This document shows, one piece after another, positions 45,319-54,576 of a stretch of 64,000 bases of DNA. Made by a program: the position numbers and the translations under genes. Below the pieces are notes generated by a model. That model made no database searches and was not told the origin of the DNA. It worked only from the letters and a program-made list of their open reading frames with translations. The DNA comes from Burkholderia sp. D-99 (GTDB taxonomy: Bacteria > Pseudomonadota > Gammaproteobacteria > Burkholderiales > Burkholderiaceae), in contig NZ_JAAOXM010000004.1 in NCBI RefSeq assembly GCF_011605345.1, positions 1-64,000 of the forward strand, read 5' to 3'. Every line of letters starts with the position of its first letter. Position 1 is the stretch's first letter.

Positions 45319-45820
45319 TCGTCTTCTCTCCCACTGCTCGGCGGCGATGTCGATTGACGTGCAGTTCTCGGGTTAGCGCGATCCAGTCTGCATGTGGTGT
45401 TCCGGACTGCCCTCAATAAGTATCGGGCTTGGCGTCACGCCAAAGGGGAATCAGATCGAGGTAGTCGGGATCGACGCATGACGCAGGTTATCGCGAACAG
45501 TCGTCGGTGTTCGTCATGCAAATCGATCGTTCAATCGCCTCACGGCATTCGCGCCCACGTCATATCGATGACAGAAATCGTTGTTTGCGGACGGATCGTG
45601 CTGCGCGCTAGATTGGCCGATCCGGCGTCGTCGCTTGCCCGGCGCACGGCCATGTTCAACGTGGATCGACGTGGAGGCCGAAGCCGATGAGTCGCGACAT
45701 GCGGTTCCCGCCAAAGCGGGATTGCACCGGCACAAGGTGGCCGACCGTCCGTTTCCCGCGCCCGCACGGCATCGCGCACATCACGCCGCTCGCCGAGCGT
45801 CACCTCTTTCCGGCACCGCA
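45319..45820. other. 502-bp intergenic region
   Basis: It lies between the DoxX gene and the first ABC ATPase. No gene is convincing. On the minus strand at 45413-45487 a 24-codon stretch ends LDLIPLWRDAKPDTY before a stop, which could be an eroded C-terminus but is too short to assign. Confidence 0.6.
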
Positions 45821-47356
45821 TTGACGACGACTTCATCAATCCTCCGCGTCGATCGACAGCATCGCGTCGCGCAGCCGCCCGTCCTGACCGCCGTCGGCGT
45901 GTCGAAGCGCTTCGACGCGACGACCGCGCTCGCATCGCTCGACCTGTCGATCGGTGCCGGCGAGGTCGTCGCGCTGATGGGTGCCAACGGCGCGGGCAAA
46001 TCGACGTTCGTCAAGATCCTGAGCGGCGTGATCCGTCACGACGGCGGCACGCTGACGCTGCGCGGCGCGCCTTACCGGCCGGTGTCGCCGTACGCGGCCA
46101 GGCAGCTCGGCGTCGCGACCGTGCATCAGTCGGTCGCCGACGCGGTGGTGCCGACGTTATCGATCGCCGACAACCTGCTGCTCGACCGGCTGCTCGACCG
46201 GCTGTGCGATCCGGCGTCGCCGTGGCGCGTGCCGCCGGCCACCCGGCGCGATGCCGCCCGGCCGCTCGCCGAACGCGTCGGGCTCGATGCCGACCTGGCG
46301 GCGCCGCTCGCGTCGCTGTCGCTGGCGGACCAGCAGCGCGTCACGCTCGCGCGAGCGCTTGCCGGGCAGCCGGGCCTGCTGATCCTCGACGAACCGACCG
46401 CGAGCCTGTCCGCGCCGGAGGCGGAGCGCCTGTTCGCGCTGCTCGATGCGTTGCGCGACGACGGTGTCGCGATCCTGCTGGTGTCGCACCGACTCGGCGA
46501 CCTGCGCCGTATCGCCGATCGCGTCGCGATCGTGCGCGACGGACGGATCGTCGCCGATCTCGCGGCACCGGTCGATTTCGACGCAGCGGTCGAAACGATG
46601 ATCGGGCGACCGTTGCCGAACGCGCGTGCGCGGGGCACGGCGCCAACCGCCCGGCCCGGCGACCTTGGCCTGAGCGTGCGCGGGCTGTGCCTGACGTCGG
46701 CCAGCGCGCCGTTCGACCTCGACGTGCGGCGCGGCGAGATCGTCGCGATCGCCGGGCCCGTCGGCGGCGGCAAGTCGCGCCTTGCGAACACGATCTTCGG
46801 TGCCGTGCGCGCGGCGCGGGGCGCGATGACGCTCGACGGCCGGCCGTGGCGCCCCCGTTCGCCCGCCGACGCGATTCGCGCCGGCGTGTTCCTCGCCGGC
46901 GAGGACCGCTGGCGCACGTCGCTGTTTCCCGACAGCGTGCCGTTCGCATCGATCGCGGGCACGGTCAGCTTCCCGTTCCTGTCGCGCTGGTTCCGCGGCG
47001 GTGCGGTACGCGCCGCGCACGAGCGCGCGGCGGCCGCCGCCGCGATCGCCCGCTTCGGGATTCGCTGCACGGGCCCCGACGACCGTCTCGTGCGGCTGTC
47101 CGGCGGCAACCAGCAGAAGGTCGTGCTCGCCCGCTGGCACGCGGAACCCGCGCGACTGCTGCTGCTCGACGAACCGTTCCAGGGCATCGACGCCGGTGCG
47201 CGCGCCGATATCGTCGATACGTTGCGACGCCATGCGCACGAACGCGCGACGCTCGTGTTCGTCAGCGATCTCGAGGAAGCGGTCGAAGTCGCCGATCGCG
47301 TCGTCCGGTTCGATCGCGCGACGCTCGATCATTCCTCCACCCACCCGTCCGACTGA
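45821..47356 (+). CDS. Ribose-type ABC transporter ATP-binding protein (two NBDs), system 1
   Basis: A 511-residue RbsA/MglA-like ATPase with two nucleotide-binding domains. NBD1 has Walker A GANGAGKST, signature LSLADQQRV and Walker B LLILDEPTASLS. NBD2 has the degenerate Walker A GPVGGGKSR, signature LSGGNQQKV and LLLLDEPFQGID. It powers uptake of a sugar or polyol. No ATG is available; TTG 45821 is the best guess and gives MTTTSSILRV before the first strand, but it has no clear ribosome-binding site. The permease follows after nine bases. Its binding protein may be the one at 53240. Confidence 0.85.
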   Translation: MTTTSSILRVDRQHRVAQPPVLTAVGVSKRFDATTALASLDLSIGAGEVVALMGANGAGKSTFVKILSGVIRHDGGTLTLRGAPYRPVSPYAARQLGVATVHQSVADAVVPTLSIADNLLLDRLLDRLCDPASPWRVPPATRRDAARPLAERVGLDADLAAPLASLSLADQQRVTLARALAGQPGLLILDEPTASLSAPEAERLFALLDALRDDGVAILLVSHRLGDLRRIADRVAIVRDGRIVADLAAPVDFDAAVETMIGRPLPNARARGTAPTARPGDLGLSVRGLCLTSASAPFDLDVRRGEIVAIAGPVGGGKSRLANTIFGAVRAARGAMTLDGRPWRPRSPADAIRAGVFLAGEDRWRTSLFPDSVPFASIAGTVSFPFLSRWFRGGAVRAAHERAAAAAAIARFGIRCTGPDDRLVRLSGGNQQKVVLARWHAEPARLLLLDEPFQGIDAGARADIVDTLRRHAHERATLVFVSDLEEAVEVADRVVRFDRATLDHSSTHPSD

Positions 47357-47365
47357 TCCACTGCG

Positions 47366-48424
47366 ATGCTGAAATCCGCCACGTCTGCCGTTGCACCCGA
47401 TGCGCCTTCCACCAGGCCGGCGCTGCCCGTGTCCGCGCGCCTGCGCGCCGGCCTCGAACGCACCGGCATCCTGCTCGTGCTCGCCGCGCTGGTCGTCGTC
47501 TTTAGCGTCAAGGAGCCCGCGTTCCTGAACGTGGACAACCTGTTCAGCATCCTGCAGGCAGTGTCGATCGTCGCGTTGCTCGGCATCGGCGTGACGATCA
47601 CGCTCGCGGCGGGCGGCTTCGACCTGTCGGTGGGCAGCATCGCCGCATCCGCGCAGATGGCGGCCAGCTACGTGCTGGTCGTCTGGCACGGCGGTGCGCT
47701 CGCGGCGGTGGCCGCCTGCGTCGCGCTCGGCGTGGCAGCCGGCCTGTTCAACGGCGTGCTGATCACGCGCTTGCGCGTGCCGGACCAGCTCGCGACGCTC
47801 GGCACGCTGTTCCTGCTCGCGGGCCTGCAGTTGATCCCGACCGGCGGGCGTTCGCTCGCGACCGGTTCGGTGTTGCCCGACGGCACGGAAGCGAGTGGCA
47901 CGTTTCCCGACGCGTTTCTCGCGCTCGGGCGTCTGCGCGTGTTCGACGTGGTGCCGTTGCCGGTTCTGATACTGGCCGCGGTGACGGTACTGGCCTGCGT
48001 CGCGATGGAAGCGACGCGCTGGGGCCGCGTGATCTATGCGATCGGCGGCAACGAGACGGCCGCGCGGCTCGCCGGTGCGCCCGCGGCGCGCTACCGGGTC
48101 GCCGCGTATGTCGTATCGGGCGTGATCGCGGCACTTGGGGGCGTGCTGATTGCCGCCCGCGTCGGGCGCGGTGACGTCAGTGCCGGGCACTCGCTGCTGC
48201 TCGACGCGGTGGCCGCCGCGCTGGTCGGGTACGCGGTGTGGGGCGCGAAACGGCCGAACGTGTTCGGCACCGTGGTCGGGGCCGTGTTCGTCGGCGTGCT
48301 GCTCAACGGACTGACCATGCTGAATGCGCCGTACTACCTGCAGGATTTCGTGAAAGGGGCGTTATTGGTGCTCGCGCTGGCGTTCACGTTCGGCATCGGC
48401 CGGCGCGCGGACGCCCGCGCCTGA
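47366..48424 (+). CDS. Ribose-type ABC transporter permease, system 1
   Basis: A 352-residue inner-membrane permease of the RbsC family with eight to ten helices. The family signature GGFDLSVGSIAASAQM lies near residue 85-100, and the EAA-like cytoplasmic loop is AIGGNETAARLAGAPAARYRVAAYV near 230-255. It forms a homodimeric or heterodimeric pore with the ATPase encoded nine bases upstream. It converges with the system 2 permease genes; only 29 bp separate the two stop codons. Confidence 0.92.
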   Translation: MLKSATSAVAPDAPSTRPALPVSARLRAGLERTGILLVLAALVVVFSVKEPAFLNVDNLFSILQAVSIVALLGIGVTITLAAGGFDLSVGSIAASAQMAASYVLVVWHGGALAAVAACVALGVAAGLFNGVLITRLRVPDQLATLGTLFLLAGLQLIPTGGRSLATGSVLPDGTEASGTFPDAFLALGRLRVFDVVPLPVLILAAVTVLACVAMEATRWGRVIYAIGGNETAARLAGAPAARYRVAAYVVSGVIAALGGVLIAARVGRGDVSAGHSLLLDAVAAALVGYAVWGAKRPNVFGTVVGAVFVGVLLNGLTMLNAPYYLQDFVKGALLVLALAFTFGIGRRADARA

Positions 48425-48453
48425 CGGGAGAGGCGGCCACAGCGCGCGGCGGC

Positions 48454-49419
48454 TCACGCGGCGCGCACGCGCCGCTCCATGAAGCTCAGCGCGAGTACCG
48501 CGAGGATCAGCGCGCCGGTGGCCACCTGCTGCCAGTAGAAGTTCCAGCCGATCAGCAGCAGCCCGTTGGCGACGAGGCTGATCAGCAGCACGCCGAGCAG
48601 GGTACCGGCGACGCCGGGACGGCGCGTCGGCGACAGCGTCGTGCCGATGAAGGTCGCGCCGATCGCGTTCAGCAGGAAGCCGTTGCCGGCCTGCGGCACA
48701 TAGGCCTTGACCGTCGACGACAGCAGCAGGCCGACCACGCCGTAGACGAGCGCGCTCGCGACGCACGTCGCGACGACGGTCGCCGCGACCGGCAGCCCCG
48801 AATAGCGCGCGACGCCCGGCTGCGCGCCGAGCGCGGCGCTGTGGCGCCCGAACGCCGAGTGCGCGAGCGCGACGTGCACGACCACGGCGAGCACGATGAC
48901 GCACCACAGCGGCACCGGCACGCCCGCGAGCGTGCCGTGCGCGAGCGCGCCGAACAGCGGCGGCAGCGCCAGGTTCAGCAGGTAGACGGGCTGGCCGCCG
49001 CCGGTGGCGAGCTGCTGGACGGTCTGGCCGATGAACAGCGTGCCGAGCGTCGCGAGAAACGGCGCGATCCCGAGCCCGGCGATCAGCGCGCCGTTGAACG
49101 CGCCGACCAGCGCCGCCGCGCCGAGGCCGCCGAGCAGCGCCGGCAGCACGCCCACCTGGTGCGCGATCAGATGCACGAACACGAGGCTCGCGACGTCGAT
49201 CGCGGTGCCCAGCGACAGGTCGACCGCGCCGATCGACAGCGCGAGCGTCATTCCGAGCGCAGCGATCGCGAGCAGCGCGAAGTTGTTCACCAGCACGTCG
49301 GCGAGATTGGCGGGCCGCGCGAACCCGGGCGCGAACACCGCGAAGAAGACGATCACCGCGAGCAGTGCCGCCACGAGAGAGAACCGCTGCAGGCGGCCGA
49401 TCCGTTCAGTCATGGGCAT
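48454..49419 (-). CDS. Ribose-type ABC transporter permease, system 2 (second permease)
   Basis: A 321-residue RbsC-family permease with about nine helices. It has SIGAVDLSLGTAIDVASL in the signature position and ALGAQPGVARYSGLPVAATVV as the EAA-like loop. The start (49419 or 49413) overlaps the end of the upstream permease gene by 14 bp, so it is the last gene of the minus-strand operon SBP-ATPase-permease-permease. The two system 2 permeases probably form a heterodimer. Confidence 0.92.
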   Translation of the reverse strand: MPMTERIGRLQRFSLVAALLAVIVFFAVFAPGFARPANLADVLVNNFALLAIAALGMTLALSIGAVDLSLGTAIDVASLVFVHLIAHQVGVLPALLGGLGAAALVGAFNGALIAGLGIAPFLATLGTLFIGQTVQQLATGGGQPVYLLNLALPPLFGALAHGTLAGVPVPLWCVIVLAVVVHVALAHSAFGRHSAALGAQPGVARYSGLPVAATVVATCVASALVYGVVGLLLSSTVKAYVPQAGNGFLLNAIGATFIGTTLSPTRRPGVAGTLLGVLLISLVANGLLLIGWNFYWQQVATGALILAVLALSFMERRVRAA

Positions 49420-50434
49420 GGTGTTCCGTATGGCGGCGCCGAATCAGTGCGGTGGTCGCGACGACGAACAGGATCAGCGCGCCTTCGACGCCATTGACCC
49501 AGTAGCTCGACACGTTGTCGAGCTGGAAGCCGTTGCCGATGATGCCGACGAACAGCGCGGCGAGCAGCGTGCCCGGTACGGTCGGCACGAGCCGCCGCGA
49601 GAACACGACGCCGAGCAGCGCGACCGCGACCACGGCCAACAGGTTTTCGCCGGCGCCGGGCGAGCTGCCGCTCAGCAAGGCACTCGACGCCAGCGCGGCC
49701 AGCGCGGCGGCGACGCCGCTCAGCACGTAGCTGGCCGCGACATACGCGTTCACGCGCAGCCCGGCCGCGCGGGCGGCGTCGCGATGCGCGCCGGTCGCGG
49801 CGAGCCGCAGGCCGAAACGGGTCCGGTGCAGCAGCACGGCAAACAGCAGCGCGACGATCAGCAACGCGGACGCGAGATGCGGCACGTCGAACGGGCCGCT
49901 GTCGATCAGGAAGGTCAGTACCGGGCTCGCCGCCGCGACCGACGTGTTCTGCGTCAGCACCAGCTCGAAGCCGGCGCACAGATTCATCGTCGTCAGTGTG
50001 GCCAGCAGCGGGAAGATGCGCAGCGCGATCACCGCGAACGCGTTGATCGCACCGACCGCCGCGCCGGTGGCCAGCATCAGCGCCAGTGCCGCGCCGTCCG
50101 GTAGCCCGTCACGCAGTGCGACGGCCTGCACGGCCGCGCAGAGGCCCATGTTCGCCGCGACCGACAGGTCGAGCCCGCCGCGGATCGGATCGGGACCGCC
50201 GCCGATCAGGACGGCCGTCAACCCGAACCCGAGGATGCCGACCACGGCCGACTGCTGCAGTACGTTCGCGAGGTTCGCGACGGTGAGAAAGAGCGGCGAA
50301 CTCGCGGCAAACACCGCGCACACGACGGCGAACGCCAGTCCCGCGCCCCAGCGCAGCCAGAAGTGCGCGCCGAACGTGCCCGGCGGCCGCACGAACGCCG
50401 CTCCGGGCGGCGCACGATCGAGGATCCGGTTCAT
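49406..50434 (-). CDS. Ribose-type ABC transporter permease, system 2 (first permease)
   Basis: A 342-residue RbsC-family permease. The signature region is RGGLDLSVAANMGLCAAV, and the EAA-like loop is AATGAHRDAARAAGLRVNAYVAASYV. A hydrophilic N-terminus of about 28 residues precedes helix 1. The start overlaps the ATPase stop by four bases and the gene end overlaps the next permease, indicating translational coupling. The C-terminus is His-rich (RRRHTEHHAHD). Confidence 0.92.
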   Translation of the reverse strand: MNRILDRAPPGAAFVRPPGTFGAHFWLRWGAGLAFAVVCAVFAASSPLFLTVANLANVLQQSAVVGILGFGLTAVLIGGGPDPIRGGLDLSVAANMGLCAAVQAVALRDGLPDGAALALMLATGAAVGAINAFAVIALRIFPLLATLTTMNLCAGFELVLTQNTSVAAASPVLTFLIDSGPFDVPHLASALLIVALLFAVLLHRTRFGLRLAATGAHRDAARAAGLRVNAYVAASYVLSGVAAALAALASSALLSGSSPGAGENLLAVVAVALLGVVFSRRLVPTVPGTLLAALFVGIIGNGFQLDNVSSYWVNGVEGALILFVVATTALIRRRHTEHHAHD

Positions 50435-51975
50435 GCGGCTACTTCCTGCCGCGGCGCGTGGCCGCGTGCGCCGGTCGTCCACGCGAGCAGATCCTGGCGT
50501 GTGGCATCGCGGGTCGCGACGTCGCGCACGATCCGGCCGCGCGCCATCACGAGCACGCGATCGGTGACGTCCAGCAGTTCGATCAGGTCGCTCGAGAACA
50601 GCAGGATCGCCGCGCCGTCGCGTGCGAGGCGATCGAGCAGCCGGTAGATTTCCGCTTTGACGCCGATATCGACGCCCACCGTCGGCTCGTCGAGCAGATA
50701 CACCGGCGACGCGCGGTCGGCGCCACGGCTCAGCCATTTCGCGAGCGCGACTTTCTGCTGGTTGCCGCCGGACAGGTGGCGCACCGGCGCGTCCGGTCCG
50801 GGCGCTCGCACGTCGAGCGCGGCGATCAGCCGTTGCACCGCGTCGTCCTCGCGACGCCGTGCGACCAGGCCGAAGCGGGTGAAGCGCGCGAGGCTCGCGA
50901 GCGTGATGTTCTCGCGTACGGACAGGCTCGGCGCGATGCCGTGCGAGCGACGGTCTTCCGGCACGAACGCGATGCCGCGACGCACCGCGTCGCGCGGGCT
51001 GCGTAGCCGTGCGACGCGGCCGTCGAGCGTTACCGTGCCGCGCACACCGCGTTCGAGACCGAACAGGCTGCGCACGACCTGCTTGCCGCCGGAACCGAGC
51101 AGCCCCGTGACGCCGACGATCTCGCCGCGCCGGACTTCGAACGACACGTCGTCGAACCGGCCGGGCGCCGCAAGGCCGGCGATCCGCAGTACGGACGGGC
51201 CGGGCACGCGCACGGGCACATGCGACCGTGCCGCGATCTCGTTGCCGATCATCGCCGCGACGAGCGCCTCGGTCGGCGTGGTCCGCGCATCGACGTGCGC
51301 GACGTCCGCGCCGTCGCGCAGCACGGTGACGCGATCGCAGATGGCCGCGATCTCGTTCAGGTAGTGCGACACGTAGAGGATCGTCAGCCCGCGGCGACGC
51401 AGCCGGTCGAGCGTCTGCAGCAGGCGGTCGACCTCGCTGCTGACGAGCGCGGCGGTTGGTTCGTCGAGCACGAGGATGCGCGGGTCGCGCATCAGCGCGC
51501 GCGTGATCTGCACGATCTGTCGCTCGGCGACGCTCAGCTCGGCGATCAGCCGGTTCGGCGGCAGGTCGAGGCCGAAATGCGCGTGCAGCGCCTCGCTTGC
51601 ATCGCGTCGCATCCGGCGTGCCGCCAGCAGCCCGAGCGGGCCCGCGCCAAAGGCCGGTTCGTTGCCGAACTGCAGCGCCTCGGCGACCGTGAAGGTCGCC
51701 GGCAGCAGACGCTCCTGATGGATGAACGCGATGCCTGCCGGCGGTGCACGACGTGCGAGCGCCTGTGTCGCGCCGTCGATCGCGATCGTACCGGCGTCGG
51801 CTGTGTCGACACCGGCGAGAATCCGGATCAGCGTCGACTTGCCGGCGCCGTTCTGCCCGATCAGCCCGTGCACGGTGCCGTGCGCGACGTCGAGCGACGC
51901 GCCGCGCAGCGCCGGGACGCCGTCGAAGTGTTTGACGATCCCGCGCAGCGCCAGCGCGGGCGTGCCGGCGCTCAT
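50431..51975 (-). CDS. Ribose-type ABC transporter ATP-binding protein (two NBDs), system 2
   Basis: A 514-residue RbsA-like ATPase. NBD1 is intact: Walker A GQNGAGKST, signature LSVAERQIV, Walker B ILVLDEPTAAL and switch VSHYLNEI. NBD2 has the usual degenerate Walker A (GLLGSGGKQ) but a good signature LSGGNQQKV and Walker B VYLLDEPTVGVDIG. It overlaps the binding-protein gene upstream and the permease gene downstream by four bases each. It is clearly distinct from the system 1 ATPase. Confidence 0.93.
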   Translation of the reverse strand: MSAGTPALALRGIVKHFDGVPALRGASLDVAHGTVHGLIGQNGAGKSTLIRILAGVDTADAGTIAIDGATQALARRAPPAGIAFIHQERLLPATFTVAEALQFGNEPAFGAGPLGLLAARRMRRDASEALHAHFGLDLPPNRLIAELSVAERQIVQITRALMRDPRILVLDEPTAALVSSEVDRLLQTLDRLRRRGLTILYVSHYLNEIAAICDRVTVLRDGADVAHVDARTTPTEALVAAMIGNEIAARSHVPVRVPGPSVLRIAGLAAPGRFDDVSFEVRRGEIVGVTGLLGSGGKQVVRSLFGLERGVRGTVTLDGRVARLRSPRDAVRRGIAFVPEDRRSHGIAPSLSVRENITLASLARFTRFGLVARRREDDAVQRLIAALDVRAPGPDAPVRHLSGGNQQKVALAKWLSRGADRASPVYLLDEPTVGVDIGVKAEIYRLLDRLARDGAAILLFSSDLIELLDVTDRVLVMARGRIVRDVATRDATRQDLLAWTTGARGHAPRQEVAA

Positions 51976-52988
51976 TTCACGGCGGCGGCCTGCCCGAGCG
52001 TCTGCTGGGCCGAGCCGGCGTTGTCCTTCGTGACGAGCAGCGACGGGACATACGTATAGGGCGGCAGCGTGCGGTCGCCGGCCAGGTAGCGCGCGACGTT
52101 GTCGACCGCGGTCTTGCCGATCAGCGCGGGCTGTTGCGCGACCACGGCCGCCGCGCTGGATTTCGGGTCTTTCACGAGCGCGACGACATCGGGGCTACCG
52201 TCCACCGCGTAGGTCCTGATCTCGCTGCGGCGCGCGGCGTCGACGGCCTGCGTCGCGCCGACCTGCGGCACGTCCCACGCGGCCCAGATCGCGGCGATCT
52301 GCCCCTTCGGGTATTTCGCGAGCAACTGGCTGACCTGCGCGTACGCGCTCTGCACGGTGTTCGGAATCACATCGCGCAACTCGGGCTGCAGGATCTTCAC
52401 CTTCGGGTAGTACTTCAGCACCGCCTTCAACTGGTCGTAGCGGATCGCGCACACCGGCACGCCGTAGAAGCCGTTGAACACGAGGATGTTGCCTTCGCCG
52501 TGGAGGTCGTTGACGAGCTTCAGCGCGAGCTGCTCGCCGATGAAGAAGTTGTCCGAGGTCGTGACGTTGAGGCTCGACGGCGACGCCGTGTCGATCGTGA
52601 ACAGCGGAATGCCGGCCTGCCGGATCTTCTGCAGCCACGGTTCGAGCACGCTCGCCGTGCCGAGCTGCTCGATGATCGCATCGGGCTTCTGCGCGATCAG
52701 CGTCTGGATCTGCGCGATCTGGCGGTTGTCGTTGCGGCCGGCGTCGAGCGCGATCGGCGTCCCGCCGAGCCGCTTCACTTCGTCGATCGCACCCTGGTAT
52801 GCCTTCAGGTCCCAGTAATGATCGGTGCCGATTGCCGTGATGCCGATGCGCTTGCCTTTCAGCGACGGCACCGCGGCGCTACCGGCCGCTGCATCGCCTT
52901 GCGCGCGGGCGGGGGAGAGCGTGGCGACGGCGGCGAGCGTCAGCAGGGCGGCGGCAAAGGCGCGACGGGTTCGGGCGGGACGGGGCAT
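51972..52988 (-). CDS. Sugar ABC transporter substrate-binding protein, system 2
   Basis: A 338-residue periplasmic binding protein of the type I (ribose-binding) fold. A signal peptide of about 29 residues ends in PARAQ. The first lobe has GITAIGTDHYWDLKAYQGAID and QIQTLIAQKPDAIIEQLG; the hinge region has TASPSSLNVTTSDNFFIGEQLA; the C-terminal motif is YTYVPSLLVTKDNA. ATG 52988 has no strong ribosome-binding site. It is the first gene of the system 2 operon and is divergent to the second binding protein across 251 bp. The ligand is unknown. Confidence 0.9.
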   Translation of the reverse strand: MPRPARTRRAFAAALLTLAAVATLSPARAQGDAAAGSAAVPSLKGKRIGITAIGTDHYWDLKAYQGAIDEVKRLGGTPIALDAGRNDNRQIAQIQTLIAQKPDAIIEQLGTASVLEPWLQKIRQAGIPLFTIDTASPSSLNVTTSDNFFIGEQLALKLVNDLHGEGNILVFNGFYGVPVCAIRYDQLKAVLKYYPKVKILQPELRDVIPNTVQSAYAQVSQLLAKYPKGQIAAIWAAWDVPQVGATQAVDAARRSEIRTYAVDGSPDVVALVKDPKSSAAAVVAQQPALIGKTAVDNVARYLAGDRTLPPYTYVPSLLVTKDNAGSAQQTLGQAAAVK

Positions 52989-53239
52989 GGGGTCGATGGG
53001 AGCTGGAAGAAACGAGGGGGCTGAACTACACGACTTTAATGACAACGCTCGCGCGCGCTAACCATCGATTCCTGCTACGCATATCACGCGCGCGCTCGAT
53101 TGCTTGTTCCGTGTTCGACGCGGCCGGCCGCCGACGATTTGCCATCCGAAGGAATATCGATTGCCGAATCGCTCGGTTTGAACCGGTTCGCCGCGCTGAT
53201 AGATTTTCCGGATACCGACACCTGCCAAGGAGGACCCGC

Positions 53240-54310
53240 ATGGGATTCCCGTTTCGTCGTCCATCGCGCCCCGTCCGGATGATCCGCGCGCTCGCGCTCC
53301 TGTCCGTTGCCGCGCTGACCGTGCCCGTGTCACACGCAGGCCCGCTCAAAGGCGCGCCCGCGCCGTTCGACAAGGGCGGCGTGAAGGTCGCGCTCGTCAA
53401 CTACCTGTCGACCGGCGATTTCTTCCAGGCATACGAGGCCGGCGCGCAGAAACAGGCGAGGGCGCTCGGTATCGACCTGCGCATCTACGAGGGCCGCCAG
53501 GATGCAGCCGAGCAGCGCGAGCAGATCCAGCAGGCGATCAGCGTCGGCGTGTCGGCGATCATCGTCAACCACGGGCTTCCCGAATCGCTGAAGGACGTCG
53601 TGCAGCGCGCGCTGGACAAGGGCATCAAGGTCGTCGCGTTCGATGTCGACCTCGGCAACCCGAAGGTGCCGCAGATCGAGCAGAGCGATCGCGACCTCGC
53701 GAACCTGCTGCTCGAACAAGCGGTGAAGGACAACGGCGATGCGTTCTCGGCCGGCTACGTGTACGTCGCCGGGTTCGCGCCGCTCGACCGGCGCGACGCC
53801 GCGTGGCAGGACTTCAAGCGCGCGCATCCGAAGGTACGCGAGCAGGCGCGCTGGGGCACCGTCGACAATCCGATCGCGCAATCGGTCGCGAACCAGGCCG
53901 CGGCCGCCTATCGCGCGCATCCCGACATCCGCGTGGTGTTCGCGCCTTACGACGAATTCGCGCGCGGCGCGAAGCTCGCGGCCGACGAGGCGAAGCTCGC
54001 GTCGAAGTTGCGCATCTACAGCGCCGACATTTCGACCGCCGATATCGAGGCGATCCGTGCGCCCGGCAGCGCATGGGTCGCGACGGCCGCAACGAATCCC
54101 GCAGTCGTCGGCGCGGTGTCGGTGCGGGCCGCGGCGCTGCTCGTCGCCGGGCAAGATCCGGGGCGGCGGATCGCCGTCAAGCCGGCGCTGATCACGCGCG
54201 ATGATCTCGTGAAGAACGACATCCACACGATCGCGGAGCTCGGCGCGAAGTTTCCTGCGTTCCGCGCAAGCGAAGCGGTGACGGCCCCGTGGATTCCGGC
54301 GACGGATTAA
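53240..54310 (+). CDS. Sugar ABC transporter substrate-binding protein, probably of system 1
   Basis: A 356-residue periplasmic binding protein of the same fold class. The signal peptide ends in VSHAG near residue 34. Landmarks are VALVNYLSTGDFFQAYEAGAQ, EQREQIQQAISVGVSAIIVNHG and VVAFDVDLGNPKVPQIEQSDR. A strong AAGGAGG precedes ATG 53240. It is separated from the system 1 ATPase and permease (45.8-48.4 kb) by the whole system 2 operon, but it is the only binding protein left for them. A weak hairpin GTGGA/TCCAC follows its stop at 54317-54332. Confidence 0.92.
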   Translation: MGFPFRRPSRPVRMIRALALLSVAALTVPVSHAGPLKGAPAPFDKGGVKVALVNYLSTGDFFQAYEAGAQKQARALGIDLRIYEGRQDAAEQREQIQQAISVGVSAIIVNHGLPESLKDVVQRALDKGIKVVAFDVDLGNPKVPQIEQSDRDLANLLLEQAVKDNGDAFSAGYVYVAGFAPLDRRDAAWQDFKRAHPKVREQARWGTVDNPIAQSVANQAAAAYRAHPDIRVVFAPYDEFARGAKLAADEAKLASKLRIYSADISTADIEAIRAPGSAWVATAATNPAVVGAVSVRAAALLVAGQDPGRRIAVKPALITRDDLVKNDIHTIAELGAKFPAFRASEAVTAPWIPATD

Positions 54311-54399
54311 CGCGTGGTGGATTTTTGTCCACGGTACGTGACCCTACCCGTAGCATCGGTGGGCTTCGATTCTCGTGCGTCTTTCCGGGTGGGCGCCAG

Positions 54400-54504
54400 T
54401 CATCCTGACTTCAGGCTGCCCACCATCGCACGGGGGATCAGGATCGTCGCGCCGCGTTCCTTCGTCGTTTCGTAGATGATGTAACGCTTTCCGGAGACTG
54501 TTCT
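54400..54504 (-). other. Short coding-like remnant
   Basis: A 34-codon open stretch on the minus strand reads GKRYIIYETTKERGATILIP followed by RAMVGSLKSG and a stop. Its composition looks like the C-terminus of a real protein, but an in-frame stop lies directly upstream and no start is present. The rest of the 266-bp gap 54311-54576 shows nothing else. I do not recognise the family. Confidence 0.25.
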
Positions 54505-54576
54505 TCAGCGTACCGACTCGACGAGCCGCCGCGATGCACGATGACGTTCGTCACGCTCTTCTGCCGGGAGCGGCTC

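Noticed and set aside
42936..45416. An 826-residue open frame on the minus strand across the amidohydrolase and DoxX genes
   Set aside because: Its composition is Arg/Val/His-rich and repetitive, with no recognisable domain; the plus-strand genes explain the region completely.
45413..45487. A possible eroded C-terminus (LDLIPLWRDAKPDTY) on the minus strand
   Set aside because: Only 24 codons between two stops; the resemblance to tails of TPR proteins is too short to support a call.
45581..45820. Earlier start for the system 1 ABC ATPase
   Set aside because: The extra 80 residues are Arg/Pro/His-rich and unlike any ABC ATPase N-terminus. The conserved fold starts just after 45821.
54317..54332. 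Terminator after the second ABC binding protein
   Set aside because: The stem is only five base pairs with the T-run in the loop rather than after the stem, so it is not a convincing intrinsic terminator.
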